From: Mycoplana azooxidifex
Lineage (GTDB): Bacteria > Pseudomonadota > Alphaproteobacteria > Rhizobiales > Rhizobiaceae
DNA: 64,000 nucleotides
Direction of reading: 5' to 3'
Assembly: GCF_014196765.1 (NCBI RefSeq)
Contig: NZ_JACIEE010000008.1
Coordinates: 62,001-126,000, forward strand
Shown here: piece by piece, positions 62,161 to 64,000 of the stretch
Layout of the letters: each line of letters opens with the position of its first letter
Position numbering within the stretch: the stretch's first letter is position 1
Made by a program: the position numbers and the translations under genes
Notes under the pieces: generated by a model
Told to the model about the DNA's origin: nothing
The model's input: the letters and a program-made list of their open reading frames with translations, nothing else
Database searches by the model: none

Positions 62161-63214
62161 GGAACTGGACCAGGCTGCTGATGATGCGACGGCGGGATTG
62201 CACCGAGGGAACGCTGAGTTCCTCCTGATACTGGCTCTTCGCCAGGATCTCCGGTGCGGTGTAGATTTCGGCGTTCCCGCGCATGTCGGCGGGGATGAGT
62301 TCGAGCGCCGCCCGGTTCGCGGTCGGCATCTGGAGGGCGATGGCATTGCGCGCGGCACTTTGGGCGCCCGCGATGTGGTTCAGGAGATCCAGCGCGGCCT
62401 CGGTGTGCTTGGAGCGGGTGCTGATGGCCATGCAATCGAGCCAGAAGAGCGTCCCCTCGGACGGCACGGCATAGCGCCATAGCCGCTCCTTGCCGGTCAT
62501 CTCGTCCAGGACATGCTGGTCGCCGCTGTAGCCGAGCGCCAAGTGCACGTCGGGGCCGACATCCGGGTTCTGGATCGAGGTGATGACGTAGTCGTAGGTC
62601 AGCACGTAGGGCGCCTGCGCCTTCATCATCTGGAAGGCCTCCCGCAGCGTCGTCTCGTCGTTCGCGTTGATCGACTTGCCGAGCAGGACCAGCGCCGGCA
62701 CGAAGGCCTCGTTGTGGTCGTCGAACATGGCGATGTGGTGCCGCAGCGGCTCGCCGGGTTTCATCAGGTCCGCCCAGGAAGTCGGTGTCGTGGTGACCGC
62801 GTCCGACCGGTAGAGGATCCCCATAGTTCCCCAGAGATAGGGCACGCCGTATCCGCCGCAGCGCTTCGTCCAGCTTTCGTCGTACTCCGAAAGTGACGGA
62901 AGCGTGTCGGGCGAGAGCGCTTGCAGAATGCCGCGATCGCCGAAGAGCCTCGCCCCGTTCTCGCCGGTGACGACGAGATCGATATCGCTGCTGGGATTGG
63001 AAAGCACCTCGTCGCGTGCATCGCTGCTGTCATAGTAGGTCTGGTGGACGGCGATGCCCGTCCGTGCCGACCAGTCCGACAGGATCGACGGATCGATATA
63101 GGCCTGCCAGATCAGGAGGTTGATCGTTTCGGCAGCCTCTGCGGGCGGCGATGTCGACAGCGATATCGGCAGCGCGGCCGCCGCTGCTGCCGCCATCAGC
63201 ATGGATTTTCGCAT
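62147..63214 (-). CDS. PotD/PotF-like periplasmic polyamine-binding protein
   Basis: 355 residues with a signal peptide to about residue 28. It has the PotD/F fold: NLLIWQAYIDPSILSDW, VPYLWGTMGILYRSDAV, TSWADLMKPG and GTLFWLDCMAI. Residues corresponding to the polyamine pocket are kept: aromatic Trp36, Asp165/166 and Glu169 in MFDDHNEAF, Trp258 and Asp260 in FWLD. No permease or ATPase gene is adjacent. Its 3' end overlaps by 14 bases the start of a GGDEF-EAL gene. It is therefore more likely a sensor partner than a transport component. Ligand by analogy: a polyamine. Confidence 0.87.
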   Translation of the reverse strand: MRKSMLMAAAAAAALPISLSTSPPAEAAETINLLIWQAYIDPSILSDWSARTGIAVHQTYYDSSDARDEVLSNPSSDIDLVVTGENGARLFGDRGILQALSPDTLPSLSEYDESWTKRCGGYGVPYLWGTMGILYRSDAVTTTPTSWADLMKPGEPLRHHIAMFDDHNEAFVPALVLLGKSINANDETTLREAFQMMKAQAPYVLTYDYVITSIQNPDVGPDVHLALGYSGDQHVLDEMTGKERLWRYAVPSEGTLFWLDCMAISTRSKHTEAALDLLNHIAGAQSAARNAIALQMPTANRAALELIPADMRGNAEIYTAPEILAKSQYQEELSVPSVQSRRRIISSLVQFRDTR

Positions 63215-63383
63215 CCGCAAGCCCCGCGTTGCATCTAGGAGGGCAGGATAGGCAGCAAGAAATTGAGGAATTGTTACAAGGAAACCGCATGTTGCGCCTG
63301 TACAGGCCTGCGGGCGGGTTGCGTAGCGCCGGCAGATCGCTAGGCTCGCGCTCGCGTCGATGCCGACGGCAGGGGAACGACAT

Positions 63384-64000
63384 ATGGCTTCCGATTTTTC
63401 CGCAATGCTCGGCCGCGTGATCAGGACCGGCCAGTTGCAGGTCGTCGACGCGACAGGGGGCGTGGTTGCCTTTGGCGACGGCGCCGGCCGTCCGTTGCGC
63501 ATCCGCCTTGCCGACGACACCGTGGGAGGCGAGATCGCCGCCGATCCGGCCCTGAAGTTCGGCGAGGCCTATATGGATGGGCGGCTGGTCGTGGAAGAGG
63601 GCGACATCTTCGAGATGCTCTCGCTCCTGCGCCGCAACGGCATCCGCCGCGCCGCGACGCCGGGCCTCAAGGCGAAGTCGCTGCTGCGGCTTCTGGCCTA
63701 CCAGTTCTCCGCCCGCGTCCCCGTCAACCGAAACCGCCGCAACGTCGCCCATCACTATGACCTCGATGCCAGGCTGTTCGACCTGTTCCTGGATCACGAC
63801 TGGCAATATTCCTGTGCCTATTTCCAGCCGCGCGGCATTTCGCTGGAGGAGGCGCAGACCGCCAAGAAGCGGCACATCACTGCCAAGCTTCTGCTTCAGC
63901 CGGGCCAGCGGGTGCTGGAGGTCGGCTCCGGCTGGGGCGGGCTCGGCATGTACATGGCCGAAAGCTCCGGCGTCGACGTCACCGGCATCACGCTCAGTGA
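63384..64000 (+). CDS. cfa: Cyclopropane-fatty-acyl-phospholipid synthase (5' part)
   Basis: The first 205 codons; the gene continues past the window. The N-terminal domain (GRVIRTGQLQVVDATG ... KFGEAYMDGRLVVEEGDIFEML) and the start of the SAM-binding domain (NVAHHYDLDARLFDLFLD, YSCAYF, VLEVGSGWGGLGMY) are characteristic. The enzyme adds a methylene group from SAM to unsaturated acyl chains of membrane phospholipids, typically in stationary phase or acid stress. ATG at 63384 after AGGGGAACGACAT. Divergent from the binding-protein gene. Confidence 0.94.
   Translation, partial: MASDFSAMLGRVIRTGQLQVVDATGGVVAFGDGAGRPLRIRLADDTVGGEIAADPALKFGEAYMDGRLVVEEGDIFEMLSLLRRNGIRRAATPGLKAKSLLRLLAYQFSARVPVNRNRRNVAHHYDLDARLFDLFLDHDWQYSCAYFQPRGISLEEAQTAKKRHITAKLLLQPGQRVLEVGSGWGGLGMYMAESSGVDVTGITLS

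Overview
The window is a stretch of chromosome from an alphaproteobacterium of the order Rhizobiales (Hyphomicrobiales), most likely Rhizobiaceae. It is GC-rich. Supporting signs are RopA-type porins, a second short FtsZ, the iolY/iolR/iolC-D-E-B inositol cluster in its Sinorhizobium-like order, rhizobial intergenic mosaic repeats, and the run dapA-smpB-(NYN protein)-rpoZ-rel-acpS-lepB-rnc-era. There is no prophage, insertion sequence, CRISPR array or plasmid backbone. Several intergenic regions are heavily loaded with palindromic repeats.

Region by region. 0-7 kb: start of a family-4 uracil-DNA glycosylase, an atypical short-chain dehydrogenase, ETF-ubiquinone oxidoreductase, an L,D-transpeptidase lipoprotein, and a betaine/choline-type binding protein plus permease with no ATPase gene beside them. 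7-13 kb: DoxX-like protein, MFS exporter, lipid kinase, and a divergent polyamine pair (glutamine-synthetase-like enzyme and class III aminotransferase). 13-17 kb: a glycolipid module (GT39-type, GT2, flippase-like UPF0104). 17-27 kb: amn, ynfA, two small membrane/secreted proteins, GST, DUF2147, a Sel1-like small protein, a HisC-like aminotransferase, two PilZ-like proteins, glutaryl-CoA dehydrogenase, a PHB-depolymerase-type esterase and DUF1326.

27.8-36.9 kb is an inositol catabolic locus: iolB, iolE, iolD and iolC run leftward, followed by the RpiR-type repressor gene iolR and a divergent Gfo/Idh/MocA dehydrogenase (iolY-like). GGAA-N6-TTYC dyads sit upstream of iolC and in the iolR-iolY gap. 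Each of the three gaps inside iolC-D-E-B is filled with palindromic repeats. 37-40 kb: an RTX-type calcium-binding protein, tRNA-Ser(GCU) and four small proteins. 40-46 kb: ftsZ2 and a porin cluster of three full porins and one porin 'head'. 46-50 kb: alpha/beta hydrolase and soluble lytic transglycosylase. 49.7-59.7 kb: the core dapA-to-era block, which covers lysine and cell-wall precursor synthesis, trans-translation, RNA polymerase omega, (p)ppGpp, phosphopantetheinylation, signal peptidase, RNase III and Era.

The most interesting system is at 59.8-63.2 kb. A PotD/PotF-like periplasmic binding protein gene overlaps by 14 nt a GTG-started gene for a membrane-anchored HAMP-GGDEF-EAL protein with a large periplasmic domain. 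This is the architecture of the Vibrio NspS-MbaA polyamine sensor and suggests ligand-controlled c-di-GMP turnover. The window ends inside a cyclopropane-fatty-acid synthase gene.
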